Shown here: one piece after another, positions 51,656 to 60,534 of the stretch
Layout: each line of letters starts with the position of its first letter
Numbering within the stretch: position 1 is the stretch's first letter
Assembly (NCBI GenBank): GCA_046347155.1
Contig: JAXMGT010000002.1
Location: 496,001-560,000, forward strand
Reading direction: 5' to 3'
DNA from: RPQJ01 sp046347155
GTDB taxonomy: Bacteria > Pseudomonadota > Gammaproteobacteria > Steroidobacterales > Steroidobacteraceae
Length of the DNA stretch: 64,000 bases
The notes under the pieces: model-generated
Database searches by the model: none
What the model was told of the DNA's origin: nothing
What the model saw: only the letters and a program-made list of their open reading frames with translations
Made by a program: the position numbers and the translations under genes

Positions 51656-51779
51656 TTAAGTCTCCTGTGGATGGATCGCGGGCCGCTGGCCCCGTTAGTT
51701 CTTCGGCGCGCAGGAAAATAACACAAGATTCCAGCGTGTTTAAGCGTTCCGAAGGCTTTTTTTCAGGGGTCGCGCGCGG

Positions 51780-52277
51780 TCAGCCCGCGTAGAACTCGCG
51801 CTTGAACTGCACCGTGAACTTCGACTCCGGCCCGGCGGGTGCCGCGCTGATGTCGAACACCAGGATCTCGTTGCCGCTGATCTCGACCTCGCCGATGTAG
51901 TAGACCGAGCTGCCCTCGGTCACCCGGCGCATCGAGAGCTGCTTCAGCTGGCCGTTCAGGTTGTAAGCGGTTGCGGTGACCCCGGCGTCGACCGGTGTCG
52001 TCGTGCCGTCCGGGTTGAGGTGCAGCACCGAGACGTTCAGCAGCACCCGGTTCGCGCTGCGCGCGATCCCGTAGGCCCGTGCGACCTCCGGCGTCAGGAA
52101 ATCGCTGCGTACGGCGTTGTAGTGGATCTCGAACTCGCCGAACCGGCGGCTCGTGGCGTCGCTCGGGGCGGCGACCTGGGGTGCGGCGTCCGGATCGCCG
52201 CGACTGCAGCCGCCGATCGCGGCGGCGAGCGCGCAGGCGAGGACGGCGGCGTATCGATGCGCGGCGTGGCTGGCCAT
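51780..52277 (-). CDS. DUF4426 domain lipoprotein
   Basis: Exported protein of 165 residues. A signal peptide carries the lipobox AAIGGC near residue 22. The mature domain begins FGEFEIHYNAVRSDFLTPEVARAYGI and contains NRVLLNVSVLHLNPDG, matching DUF4426, a family often found after proC-yggT in Gammaproteobacteria. The function is unknown. I chose the ATG at 52277 because it starts the signal peptide. A GTG at 52352 overlapping the yggU stop would bury that signal inside the protein. Confidence 0.85.
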   Translation of the reverse strand: MASHAAHRYAAVLACALAAAIGGCSRGDPDAAPQVAAPSDATSRRFGEFEIHYNAVRSDFLTPEVARAYGIARSANRVLLNVSVLHLNPDGTTTPVDAGVTATAYNLNGQLKQLSMRRVTEGSSVYYIGEVEISGNEILVFDISAAPAGPESKFTVQFKREFYAG

Positions 52278-52348
52278 GCTGAATCCTCCCGGATCCGACG
52301 AGCCTGCGCTCACTATAGTCCAACCGCCGCGGCGCGGCGCGGCGGTTT

Positions 52349-52642
52349 TCACGCGTCCGGGCCGCCCTCGAGCGAGGCGGGCAGTGCCGACACGCCACGG
52401 ATCCGGATGCGCTTGTCCCGGCCGGTCTCGCCGTGCTCGATCGCGACCCGTGCCCGCGGCACGCCGAACGCGTCGGCGAGTCGCTCGACGAGTTCGGCGT
52501 TCGCCCGGCCGTCGAGTGGCGGGGCGGACAACCGCATCCTGAGCCGGCCGCCGTGCACGCCGGCGGGCCCGGGGCGCGAGGCCCTCGGCTGCACTCGCAC
52601 CTCGAGCAGCAGGTCCTCGCCGTCGCGCCGCCAGTGCCCCAT
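52349..52642 (-). CDS. yggU: DUF167/YggU family protein
   Basis: Small protein of 97 residues. LLLEVRVQPRASRPGPAG, RLRMRLSAPPLDGRANAELVERLADAFGV and VAIEHGETGRDKRIRI follow the YggU family pattern closely. The function is unknown. The ATG at 52642 lies seven bases after the yggT stop, in the usual yggT-yggU order. Confidence 0.92.
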   Translation of the reverse strand: MGHWRRDGEDLLLEVRVQPRASRPGPAGVHGGRLRMRLSAPPLDGRANAELVERLADAFGVPRARVAIEHGETGRDKRIRIRGVSALPASLEGGPDA

Positions 52643-52649
52643 CGGCGCG

Positions 52650-53171
52650 TCAGCGCACGAGCAGTTGGGCCGCCTGCAGCAGCACCAGCACCACGAGCGG
52701 CGACAGGTCGAGCCCGCCGAGCGGCGGCAGGATGCGCCGGACCGGCGCGAGCAGCGGCTCGCAGATCGCCGCAAGCAGCCTCGACGCCGGGTTGTACGTG
52801 TCCATCGCGACCCAGCTGAGGAGCGCATGGGCGATGACCGCGGTGCTGTAGAAGAAGATCAACGTGTGCAGCAGGTCGAGCGCCGCGACCCAGGCCGCGA
52901 GGAGCGGCGAGTACGCGCCCCCGATCAGGAGCCTCAGCGACGTGCCGGCGTACTGCACCGCATACACCGCGACGAGCGATGCGACATCCACGCGCCCGAC
53001 CGGGCCCAGCACGCGCCGGAGCGGACGGACCAGCGGGTCGGTGACCCTGAGCACGGCCTGGCCCAGCGGGTTGCGGAAGTCGGCCCGCACCAGCGGCATG
53101 ATCGCTCGCAGCAGGAATGCAACGACGACGAACGTGACGATCGCATTGACGATGTAGAGCAGGGCGTCCAT
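52650..53171 (-). CDS. yggT: YggT family membrane protein
   Basis: Integral inner-membrane protein of 173 residues made of two YggT repeats. Each repeat has two hydrophobic helices and a short RNPLGQAVLRVTDPLVRPLR-like loop; the second copy reads NPASRLLAAICEPLLAPVRR. The family is linked to osmotic or potassium shock tolerance in some bacteria, without a defined mechanism. The gene begins two bases after proC, so the two are almost certainly co-translated. Confidence 0.93.
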   Translation of the reverse strand: MDALLYIVNAIVTFVVVAFLLRAIMPLVRADFRNPLGQAVLRVTDPLVRPLRRVLGPVGRVDVASLVAVYAVQYAGTSLRLLIGGAYSPLLAAWVAALDLLHTLIFFYSTAVIAHALLSWVAMDTYNPASRLLAAICEPLLAPVRRILPPLGGLDLSPLVVLVLLQAAQLLVR

Positions 53172-53173
53172 GT

Positions 53174-53989
53174 TCAGCGGCTCCCGGACTGCGTGGCGAG
53201 TTCGGCCGAACGGCTCGCAGCGGCGGCCGCGGCCCGCGCAACCAGTTCGCGCAGCCCGCCCGACTCGAAGACCGCGAGCGCGGCCGCGGTCGTGCCGCCC
53301 TTCGAGGTCACCTGTTCGCGCAATGTCGCGGGCTCGAGCCCGCTCTCGGCCGCCATCCGGCCGGCGCCACGCGCGGTTTCCGCGGCCAGGCGGCGGGCCG
53401 TCTCGTGCGGGAGGCCGAGCGCGATCCCGGCCGCCTCGAGCGCCTCGACGAGCAGGAAGAAGTACGCGGGACCGCTGCCGGAGATCGCCGTGGCCGCGTC
53501 CATCTGGGACTCGTCCTCGAGCCAGACCGACTCGCCGGCCGCGACCATCAGCCGCTCGACGGCCCGCCGGTCTTCCGTCGTGACGGACGGGCCCGCGTGC
53601 AGCGCCGTGACGCCGGCACCGATCAGCGCGGGCCGGTTGGGCATGGCCCGGACGACCGGTACCGGGCCGAGCCAGCGGGCGAGGTCCGCGAGCCGCACGC
53701 CGGCGGCCACCGAGACGACGACGCGGCGCCGGTTCGCGAGTTCGCCGGCGATCCCGAGTGCCGCCGCGGCCATGTCCTGCGGCTTCACGGCCAGCACGAC
53801 GCAGTCGGCGTCCCGGACGGCCTCGCGGTTGTCCGCGGAGCCGCGCACGCCGAATTCGTAGGCGAGCCGCTCGAGTTGCGCGGGCACCGGGTCGGCGACC
53901 CGCACGCCGTCGACGGGCGTGCCGTGTCGCAGCAATCCGCCCACGAGCGCCGTCGTCATGTGGCCGCCGCCGATGAACGCGAATTTCAT
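53174..53989 (-). CDS. proC: Pyrroline-5-carboxylate reductase
   Basis: Enzyme of 271 residues for the last step of proline synthesis. The NAD(P)H-binding start is FAFIGGGHMTTALVGGLL, VVLAVKPQDM lies near residues 68-77, and the C-terminal dimerisation domain has ATAISGSGPAYFFLLVEALEAAG and the LREQVTSKGGTTAAAL signature. It lies between yggS and yggT on the same strand. Confidence 0.96.
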   Translation of the reverse strand: MKFAFIGGGHMTTALVGGLLRHGTPVDGVRVADPVPAQLERLAYEFGVRGSADNREAVRDADCVVLAVKPQDMAAAALGIAGELANRRRVVVSVAAGVRLADLARWLGPVPVVRAMPNRPALIGAGVTALHAGPSVTTEDRRAVERLMVAAGESVWLEDESQMDAATAISGSGPAYFFLLVEALEAAGIALGLPHETARRLAAETARGAGRMAAESGLEPATLREQVTSKGGTTAAALAVFESGGLRELVARAAAAAASRSAELATQSGSR

Positions 53990-54010
53990 GACCGTCTCCT
54001 CAGGACCCGC

Positions 54011-54706
54011 TCAGGAGCGCGGGCCGAACACCGCGGTGCCGATCCGCACCAGCGTCGCGCCCTCGAGGATCGCAGCCTCGAGGTCATCGCTCATCCCCAT
54101 GGACAACGTGTCGAGCGCGTGGCCCCGCGCCACGAGCCCGCCCAGCAACTCGCGGAGCCGCCGGAACGGGACGCGCTGCGCGGCCTCGCCGCTCGCCGGC
54201 GCCGGGATGCACATGAGCCCGCGCAGCCGCAGCCGCGGCAGCCCCGCCACGACCTCCGCGAGCGCGGCGAGGTCGTCCGGCACGACTCCGCCCTTGCCGG
54301 GTTCGTCGTCGAGCTTCACCTGCAGCAGCACCTCGAGCGGCGGCGCGTGGTGGGGGCGCTGGCCGCTCAGACGTTCGGCGACCCGCGGCCGGTCCACCGT
54401 GTGGACCCACTGGAAAGCCCGGGCCACTTCGCGGGTCTTGTTGGCCTGCAACTGCCCGATGTAGTGCCACGTGAGGTCCAGCGGCTCGAGTTCCGCCAGC
54501 TTGGCGACGGCCTCCTGCAGGTAGTTCTCGCCAAAGTCGCGCTGCCCGGCCGCGGCCGCGGCACGCACCATCCCGGCGGGCTGCTGCTTGCTCACGGCGA
54601 CCAGCCGCACGGCGGCCGGGTCGCGGCCGGCCCGCCGGGCCGCCGCGGCGATCCGGGCCCGGACCGCTTCGAGGCGGTCGGTCGAGAAGTGCGGACCGGT
54701 TAACAT
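54011..54706 (-). CDS. yggS: YggS-type PLP homeostasis protein
   Basis: Pyridoxal-phosphate-binding protein of 231 residues with an alanine-racemase-like barrel. Lys40 in LVAVSKQQPA is the expected PLP Schiff-base lysine. GENYLQEAVAKL, WHYIGQLQANKTREVA and LSMGMSDDLEAAILEGATLVRIGTAVFG are family hallmarks. It has no known catalytic activity and helps balance PLP and amino acids. The gene starts 87 bases from pilT on the opposite strand and leads the yggS-proC-yggT-yggU block. Confidence 0.95.
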   Translation of the reverse strand: MLTGPHFSTDRLEAVRARIAAAARRAGRDPAAVRLVAVSKQQPAGMVRAAAAAGQRDFGENYLQEAVAKLAELEPLDLTWHYIGQLQANKTREVARAFQWVHTVDRPRVAERLSGQRPHHAPPLEVLLQVKLDDEPGKGGVVPDDLAALAEVVAGLPRLRLRGLMCIPAPASGEAAQRVPFRRLRELLGGLVARGHALDTLSMGMSDDLEAAILEGATLVRIGTAVFGPRS

Positions 54707-54707
54707 A

Positions 54708-54734
54708 TTGGGGTCCGAGGCCCTGATCTATACT
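54708..54734 (+). promoter_or_regulatory. Candidate pilT promoter
   Basis: TTGGGG at 54708-54713 and TATACT at 54729-54734 with a 15-base spacer, directly beside the divergent yggS start. The AGGGAG before the pilT ATG is a good ribosome-binding site. Confidence 0.3.
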
Positions 54735-54793
54735 TCCGTGGCCAGCGCGGACCACCGGTGACCCGACCGGAGCGCTGCACTAAGGGAGCCGAG

Positions 54794-55834
54794 ATGGCCG
54801 TAGACATTGCCCAGTTGCTGGCGTTCGCCGTCAAGAACAAGGCCTCCGACCTGCACCTGTCGGCGGGCGTGCCGCCGATGATCCGCGTCGACGGCGACAT
54901 GAAGCGGATCAACATGCCACCGCTGACGCACAAGGAAGTGCACAGCATGGTGTACGACATCATGAATGACAAGCAACGGAAGGCGTACGAGGAGTTCTAC
55001 GAGACGGACTTTTCGTTCGAGATTCCGAAGCTCGCGCGCTTCCGCGTCAACGCGTTCAACCAGAACCGCGGCGCGGCCTCGGTGTTCCGCAACATCCCGT
55101 CGGTCGTGCTGTCGCTCGACGACCTGAACGCGCCGAAGATCTTCAAGGACATCGCGATGCAGCCCCGCGGGCTCGTGCTGGTCACCGGCCCGACCGGGTC
55201 CGGCAAGTCGACCACGCTGGCCGCGATGATCAACTACATCAACGACAACCGGCCGGACCACATCATCACGATCGAGGACCCGATCGAGTTCGTGCACGAA
55301 TCGAAGCGCTGCCTGATCAACCAGCGCGAGGTGCACCGCGACACGCTCGGTTTCAGCGAGGCGCTGCGCTCGGCACTGCGCGAGGACCCCGACGTGATCC
55401 TGGTGGGCGAGATGCGCGACCTCGAGACGATCCGCCTCGCGCTCACCGGCGCCGAGACCGGCCACCTCGTGTTCGGCACCCTGCACACGAGTTCGGCTGC
55501 CAAGACGATCGACCGCATCGTCGACGTGTTCCCGGCGGCCGAGAAGGAGATGGTCCGGGCGATGCTCTCGGAGTCGCTGCGCGCCGTGATCTCGCAGACG
55601 CTGCTGAAGCGCATCGGCGGCGGCCGCATCGCGGCGCACGAGATCATGATCGGCACCCCCGCGATCCGCAACCTGATCCGCGAGGGCAAGATCGCCCAGA
55701 TGTACTCGGCGATCCAGACCGGCCAGGCCGCCGGCATGCAGACGCTCGACCAGTGCCTGAAGGAGCTGCTGCAGAAGGGCCTGATCACGAAGGAAGAAGC
55801 CCGGTTCCGGGCGCAGAACAAGGAGGAGTTCTGA
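54794..55834 (+). CDS. pilT: Type IV pilus retraction ATPase PilT
   Basis: Hexameric motor of 346 residues that depolymerises type IV pili and drives twitching motility. The N-terminal PAS-like domain (ASDLHLSAGVPPMIRVDG) is followed by Walker A GPTGSGKST at 132-140, the Asp box ITIEDPIEFVH, the Walker B region DVILVGEMRDLET and His box LVFGTLHTSSAAKT. The PilT-specific AIRNLIREGK retraction motif and GMQTLDQCL tail are intact. It is the first of three tandem PilT-family genes. Confidence 0.97.
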   Translation: MAVDIAQLLAFAVKNKASDLHLSAGVPPMIRVDGDMKRINMPPLTHKEVHSMVYDIMNDKQRKAYEEFYETDFSFEIPKLARFRVNAFNQNRGAASVFRNIPSVVLSLDDLNAPKIFKDIAMQPRGLVLVTGPTGSGKSTTLAAMINYINDNRPDHIITIEDPIEFVHESKRCLINQREVHRDTLGFSEALRSALREDPDVILVGEMRDLETIRLALTGAETGHLVFGTLHTSSAAKTIDRIVDVFPAAEKEMVRAMLSESLRAVISQTLLKRIGGGRIAAHEIMIGTPAIRNLIREGKIAQMYSAIQTGQAAGMQTLDQCLKELLQKGLITKEEARFRAQNKEEF

Positions 55835-55869
55835 GCGGTCGCGCGCTGCGCGACGCTCGGGGCTGAACA

Positions 55870-57015
55870 ATGGACCGCGACCAGGGCATCAAGCTGATGC
55901 AGGACCTGCTCCGCCGCATGGTGGAGCGCAAGGGGTCCGACCTCTTCATCACTGCGGGCTTCCCGCCGGCCATCAAGGTGGACGGCGAGATCAAGCCGCA
56001 GACCAACCAGCCGCTGACGCCGGAACAGGCGCAGCTCCTCGTCCGCGCGATCATGAACGACCGCCAGACGAAGGAGTTCGACGCCACGAAGGAGTGCAAC
56101 TTCGCGATCGCGCCGCCGGGCATCGGCCGCTTCCGCGTCAGTGCCTTCGTGCAGATGGGGCTGACGGGCGCCGTGCTGCGCACGATCAACGTCAAGGTGC
56201 CGACGGTCGACGAACTCGAGCTGCCGCCGATCCTGAAGGAGATCGTGCTGTCGAAGCGCGGGCTCGTGATCCTGGTCGGCGCCACCGGCTCAGGCAAGTC
56301 GACCTCGCTCGCCGCGATGCTCGACTACCGCAACGACAAGACCCGCGGCCACATCATCACGATCGAGGACCCGATCGAGTACGTGCACTCGCACCGCAAC
56401 TGCGTGATCACGCAGCGCGAGGTGGGCGTCGACACGGACAGCTGGCACATGGCGCTCAAGAACACGCTGCGCCAGGCCCCGGACGTGATCCTGATCGGCG
56501 AGATCCGTGACCGCGAGACGATGGAGTACGGCATCCAGTTCGCGGAGACCGGCCACCTGGTGCTCGCGACGCTGCACGCGAACAGCGCCAACCAGGCGCT
56601 CGACCGCATCATCAACTTCTTCCCGGAGGACCGCCGGGAGCAGCTGCTGATGGACCTGTCGCTCAACATCCGGGCGATGATCTCGCAGCGACTGATCCCC
56701 CGCGAGGCGGGCAAGGGCCGCATCGCCGCGATGGAGGTGATGCTGAACACGCCGCTGATCGCCGACCTGATCTTCCGCGGCGAGGTCGCGGCGATCAAGG
56801 AGATCATGGCCAAGTCGAACCGGCTCGGCATGAAGACGTTCGACCAGGCGCTCTACGACCTCTACGAGGCCGGCGTGATCTCCTACGAGGAAGCGCTCAG
56901 GAACGCGGACTCGAAGAACGAGGTGCGCCTGCGCATCAAGCTCGAGAGCAAGCGGGCCGACGCCTCGAGGCACGATTCGACCGGCGCGCTGAAGATCGTC
57001 GAGGAAGAGGAGTAG
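55870..57015 (+). CDS. pilU: PilT-dependent ATPase PilU
   Basis: Protein of 381 residues, the PilT partner that raises retraction force. Walker A is GATGSGKST at 137-145, the Asp box is ITIEDPIEYVHS and the Walker B region is VILIGEIRDRETME. It differs from PilT in the VGATGSGKSTSLA wording and in a longer C-terminus (GMKTFDQALYDLYEAG then a charged EVRLRIKLESKRADAS tail ending in EEEE), both typical of PilU. It starts 35 bases after pilT on the same strand. Confidence 0.94.
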   Translation: MDRDQGIKLMQDLLRRMVERKGSDLFITAGFPPAIKVDGEIKPQTNQPLTPEQAQLLVRAIMNDRQTKEFDATKECNFAIAPPGIGRFRVSAFVQMGLTGAVLRTINVKVPTVDELELPPILKEIVLSKRGLVILVGATGSGKSTSLAAMLDYRNDKTRGHIITIEDPIEYVHSHRNCVITQREVGVDTDSWHMALKNTLRQAPDVILIGEIRDRETMEYGIQFAETGHLVLATLHANSANQALDRIINFFPEDRREQLLMDLSLNIRAMISQRLIPREAGKGRIAAMEVMLNTPLIADLIFRGEVAAIKEIMAKSNRLGMKTFDQALYDLYEAGVISYEEALRNADSKNEVRLRIKLESKRADASRHDSTGALKIVEEEE

Positions 57016-57025
57016 GAGGGCGGCG

Positions 57026-58174
57026 ATGACGGCGACCGACCTCGAAAGCACCGGCAACTCGCCCGAGGGGGTGCTGGGTGAATCGGTCCCGGCGACGGGC
57101 TCGACCCGCAATTACGTGCTGAACACGAAGCCGCTGTTCAAGCTGATGGTGGAGAAGAAGGCTTCCGACCTCTTCTTCACGTCGAACTCCCCGATCAAGA
57201 TCAAGATCGAGGGGCGCATCATCCCGGTGAACCGCCAGGTGCTCACGGCCGACCAGGTGCGCCAGGCCGCGTTCGGCCTGATGAACCAGGAGCAGATCGA
57301 CTACTTCCAGCAGGAGCTCGAGATCGACTTCGCGGTCTCGGAGCCCGGTCTCGGCCGGTTCCGCGTCGCGGTGTTCCACCAGCGCGGCAACCCGGCGATG
57401 GTGCTGCGCTACATCACCGCCGAAATGCCGAGCTTCGAGGAGCTCGGGCTGCCGCCGATCATGAAGGACCTGGTGATGACGAAGCGCGGGCTGGTGCTCA
57501 TGGTGGGCGCCACCGGCTCCGGCAAGTCGACGTCGCTCGCGGCGATGATCAACCACCGCAACATCAACTCCTCCGACCACATCCTGACGGTCGAGGACCC
57601 GATCGAGTTCCTGCACCAGAACAAGAAGTCCATCGTCAACCAGCGCGAGGTCGGGCTCGACACGAAGTCGTTCCACCGCGCGCTCAGGAGCGCGATGCGC
57701 GCCGCACCGGACGTGATCCTGATCGGCGAGATCCGCGACCGCGAGTCGATGGAATACGCGGTGACGTTCGCCGGCACCGGCCACCTCTGCCTCGCGACGC
57801 TGCACGCGAACAACGCGGCCGAGGCGCTCGACCGCATCATCAACATGTTCCCCCGCGACCAGCACTCGCAGATCTTCCTCGACCTGTCGCAGTACCTGCG
57901 CGCGATCCTGTCGCAGCGCCTCGTGATGGGCAAGGACGGCAAGCGCTGCGCGGCGATCGAGGTGCTGCTCAACACGCCGCACGTGCAGGAACTGATCAAG
58001 AAGGGCGACGTGATCGGCGTCAAGGAAGCGCTGGTCCGCAGTGCCGAGAAGGGCATGCAGAGTTTCGACGTCTCGCTCTACCAGCTTTACCTGGACGGGA
58101 AGATCTCGCTCGAGGAGGCGATCGGAAACGCCGATTCGCGCTCGAACCTCGAGGCCAAGATCAACTTCGGCTAG
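57026..58174 (+). CDS. Third PilT/PilU-family ATPase
   Basis: Protein of 382 residues beginning ten bases after pilU. All motor motifs are present: Walker A GATGSGKST at 161-169, LTVEDPIEFLHQ, VILIGEIRDRESME and LCLATLHANNAAEA. The sequence wording is closer to PilU than to PilT (GMQSFDVSLYQLYLDGKISLEEAIGNADS), so it looks like a pilU duplicate. It has an extra polar N-terminus of about 30 residues with a GVLGESVPATGSTRN stretch. The role is unknown; it may tune retraction or serve another pilus-like system. Confidence 0.88.
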   Translation: MTATDLESTGNSPEGVLGESVPATGSTRNYVLNTKPLFKLMVEKKASDLFFTSNSPIKIKIEGRIIPVNRQVLTADQVRQAAFGLMNQEQIDYFQQELEIDFAVSEPGLGRFRVAVFHQRGNPAMVLRYITAEMPSFEELGLPPIMKDLVMTKRGLVLMVGATGSGKSTSLAAMINHRNINSSDHILTVEDPIEFLHQNKKSIVNQREVGLDTKSFHRALRSAMRAAPDVILIGEIRDRESMEYAVTFAGTGHLCLATLHANNAAEALDRIINMFPRDQHSQIFLDLSQYLRAILSQRLVMGKDGKRCAAIEVLLNTPHVQELIKKGDVIGVKEALVRSAEKGMQSFDVSLYQLYLDGKISLEEAIGNADSRSNLEAKINFG

Positions 58175-58243
58175 GGACCAGGGACTGTCCCCGCAGCGGA
58201 CGGTTCCTTCTTGACGGCGTCGGGACGCGAGGAGCTGCGCCGG

Positions 58244-58624
58244 ATGAACGACGAGTGCACCGTCAAGCTGATGCCCGGCACGCCGGTCATCGAGACCGTC
58301 TACGCCGGCCGCGTCGATCGCGAGACCCTCGAGCGGCTCGCGCAGCAGACATTCGAATTGTTCAGGGCGAGCGGCGCGACGCTCTTGCTCGCCAATTGCG
58401 AGCGGATGCAGGGCGGCCACACCTACGCCGACCTGATGCACGTCGCGACGACGTACGCGCCCCGCGCAGCGCGCGACGCGGTCCGCGAGGCCGTCGTGCT
58501 GCCGGCCGACCCGGCGTCGACGGCGGCGATCCGGGTCTGGGAAACCGCCGCGGCGAACCGGGGGCTCAACGTGCGGCTCTTCGCCGACCGCGACGCGGCG
58601 CTGGCCTGGCTGACCTCGGGCTGA
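58244..58624 (+). CDS. SpoIIAA/STAS-like small protein
   Basis: Cytoplasmic protein of 126 residues. CTVKLMPGTPVIETVYAGRVDRETLERLAQQTFELF at the start and LLLANCERMQGG in the middle resemble SpoIIAA-like (STAS superfamily) domains, and the C-terminus ends in a strand-helix LNVRLFADRDAALAWLTSG. No conserved phosphorylation serine is obvious. It follows the third motor gene on the same strand by 69 bases. I prefer the ATG at 58244; an in-frame TTG at 58211 would add 11 residues. Confidence 0.6.
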   Translation: MNDECTVKLMPGTPVIETVYAGRVDRETLERLAQQTFELFRASGATLLLANCERMQGGHTYADLMHVATTYAPRAARDAVREAVVLPADPASTAAIRVWETAAANRGLNVRLFADRDAALAWLTSG

Positions 58625-58633
58625 GCCCGCGGC

Positions 58634-59524
58634 TCAGGCCGCGGGCGGGAACACCGCGTTCGCGTCGAACACCGGGCCGTCCACGCAGACGCGCTTCATC
58701 GCGAGCCCGGCGTCGGTGACGACGGGCACCGCGCAGCCGGCGCAGCCACCGACCGCGCAGGCCATGAATTCCTCGAGCGAGACCTGCGCCGGGACGCCGT
58801 GGCGGCGGGCCACGACCGCGACCGCCTTCAGCATCGGCGTCGGGCCGCAGGCGTACACCTCGACCTCGGCGAGCGCGGACGCGTCGAGCGAGCCGAGCCA
58901 GGCCGCCGCAAGGTCGGTCACGTAGCCATCGAAGCAGCCCGGGTAGCCGGCCAGCGAGGCGAGGCGGCTCGGCACGCCCCAGTCGTCGAGCAGCGGCATG
59001 CAGGCGATGGTTCCGTCGGGGATCCCGGGCACGACGATCGACGAGGGCCGCGCCCGGAACGGGAACGGGATCTCCGAGCCCATCAGCACGAGCGGGCGCC
59101 ACGCGGCGTCGCGGCGCGCCTTGAGCGACTCGGCGAGGAACACCATGGGCGGGATGCCGACGCCGCCGCCGACCAGGAGCGTGCGCGGCCGGGCCGGCGA
59201 GGGCACGAAGCCGCGGCCGATCGGGCCCAGCGTCGAGACGGTCGCGCCGAGCGGTTGCTGCGAGAGTGCCGCGAGGCCGGGTCCGACGACCTTGTAGAGC
59301 ACGTCGATCCAGCCCGCGGTGGCATCCGCCCGCATGATCGACAGTGGCCGGCGCATCGGCAGCAGCGGGTCGCAGGTGAGGTGGACGAAGCTGCCGGGCT
59401 GCGCGGCCGCGGCGCACTTCGGCGCGGCGAGCCGGATGACGTACTGGCCCCCCGGGTATTCCTGCCGGTCGACGAGCCTGGCGTCCTCGAGGTGGACGGT
59501 GCCGCGGTGGCCGCGGTCCGTCAT
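58634..59524 (-). CDS. pyrK: Dihydroorotate dehydrogenase electron-transfer subunit PyrK
   Basis: Iron-sulfur flavoprotein of 296 residues. The N-terminal FAD domain has PMRRPLSIMRAD and YKVVGPGLAALS, the NAD domain has LLVGGGVGIPPMVFLAESL, and the [2Fe-2S] ligands are Cys256, Cys261, Cys264 (CAVGGCAGC) and Cys280 (RVCVDGPVF). The Cys-x4-Cys-x2-Cys spacing fits PyrK, which passes electrons from class 1B dihydroorotate dehydrogenase to NAD+. The ATG at 59524 overlaps the pyrB stop as ATGA. No pyrD gene is in the window, so its catalytic partner must be elsewhere. Confidence 0.88.
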   Translation of the reverse strand: MTDRGHRGTVHLEDARLVDRQEYPGGQYVIRLAAPKCAAAAQPGSFVHLTCDPLLPMRRPLSIMRADATAGWIDVLYKVVGPGLAALSQQPLGATVSTLGPIGRGFVPSPARPRTLLVGGGVGIPPMVFLAESLKARRDAAWRPLVLMGSEIPFPFRARPSSIVVPGIPDGTIACMPLLDDWGVPSRLASLAGYPGCFDGYVTDLAAAWLGSLDASALAEVEVYACGPTPMLKAVAVVARRHGVPAQVSLEEFMACAVGGCAGCAVPVVTDAGLAMKRVCVDGPVFDANAVFPPAA

Positions 59525-60522
59525 ACGGCCCTCCGTCCGGCCTCGGCGTTGCGCGCCTGGACGTTGCGGACGACGGTCGCGAGCACGGCCATCCGGACCG
59601 CGACGCCGTTGCCGACCTGGCGGCGGATCATCGACTGCGGGCCGTCGGCCACCTCGTTCGAGATCTCGACGCCCCGGTTCATCGGCCCCGGGTGCATGAC
59701 GATCGCGCCCGGGTGCGCGAGGCGCAGGTTGTCGGCGGTGATGCCCCACTCGCGGTGGAACGCCTCGGGGTCGAGCGAGTCCGCGTTCGGCATGCGCTCG
59801 CGCTGGATCCTGAGCGCCATCACGACGTCGGCCCCGCGCACGCCGTCGGCGAGCGTCGTGCAGCGCCGGGCGCCGGCGAGTTCGCCGGCCGCCGGCATCA
59901 GCGACTCCGGGCTCACGAGCCTGAGCTCGCCGACGCCGAGTGTGAGCAGCGCGCGGCCCGTCGAGCGCGCGACGCGCGAGTGCAGGATGTCGCCGACGAT
60001 CGCGACACTCAGGCTGCCGAGGTCGCCCTTGCACTGGCGGATCGTCAGCGTGTCGAGCAGTCCCTGGGTCGGGTGCGAGACGTGCGCCTCGCCCGCGTTC
60101 AGCACGCTCACGTGCGCCGCCGCGTGGCGTGCGACGAACGCCGGCACGCCGGGCTCGGCGTCGCGCATCACGAACACGTCGACCAGCATCGACTGCAGCG
60201 TGTAGATCGTGTCGAGCACTGTCTCGCCCTTCACGCGCGACGACGACTGCAGGTCGAGGTTCACGACGTCGGCACCGAGCCGCCGGGCCGCGAGCTCGAA
60301 CGAGACCCGGGTCCGGGTGCTCGGCTCGAAGAACAGGTTCGCGACCGTCCGGCCCGAGAGCGTCTGGTCGCGCGGCGGCATGTCGCCGGGCTGGCGGACG
60401 TAGAACTGCGCGAGGTCGAGCAGGGCCTCGAGTTCGTCGCTGGACAGTCCGTCGAGCGTGAGCAGGTGGCGCAGCCGTCCGGAGTGGTCGCGCTGCAGTT
60501 CGGCACCGGTGTCTGTGGTCAC
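59521..60522 (-). CDS. pyrB: Aspartate carbamoyltransferase catalytic subunit
   Basis: Enzyme of 333 residues for the first committed step of pyrimidine synthesis. The carbamoyl-phosphate motif FEPSTRTRVSFE lies at 65-76. DAEPGVPAFVARHAA, HVSHPTQGLLD and ALRIQRERM supply the aspartate-binding loop and active-site residues. The N-terminal extension (MTTDTGAELQRDHSGRLRH) resembles the Pseudomonas-type enzyme, which needs a pseudo-dihydroorotase partner, but no pyrC gene follows here; pyrK does. The start is GTG at 60522. Confidence 0.95.
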   Translation of the reverse strand: MTTDTGAELQRDHSGRLRHLLTLDGLSSDELEALLDLAQFYVRQPGDMPPRDQTLSGRTVANLFFEPSTRTRVSFELAARRLGADVVNLDLQSSSRVKGETVLDTIYTLQSMLVDVFVMRDAEPGVPAFVARHAAAHVSVLNAGEAHVSHPTQGLLDTLTIRQCKGDLGSLSVAIVGDILHSRVARSTGRALLTLGVGELRLVSPESLMPAAGELAGARRCTTLADGVRGADVVMALRIQRERMPNADSLDPEAFHREWGITADNLRLAHPGAIVMHPGPMNRGVEISNEVADGPQSMIRRQVGNGVAVRMAVLATVVRNVQARNAEAGRRAV

Positions 60523-60534
60523 TCGTCGCTCCAG

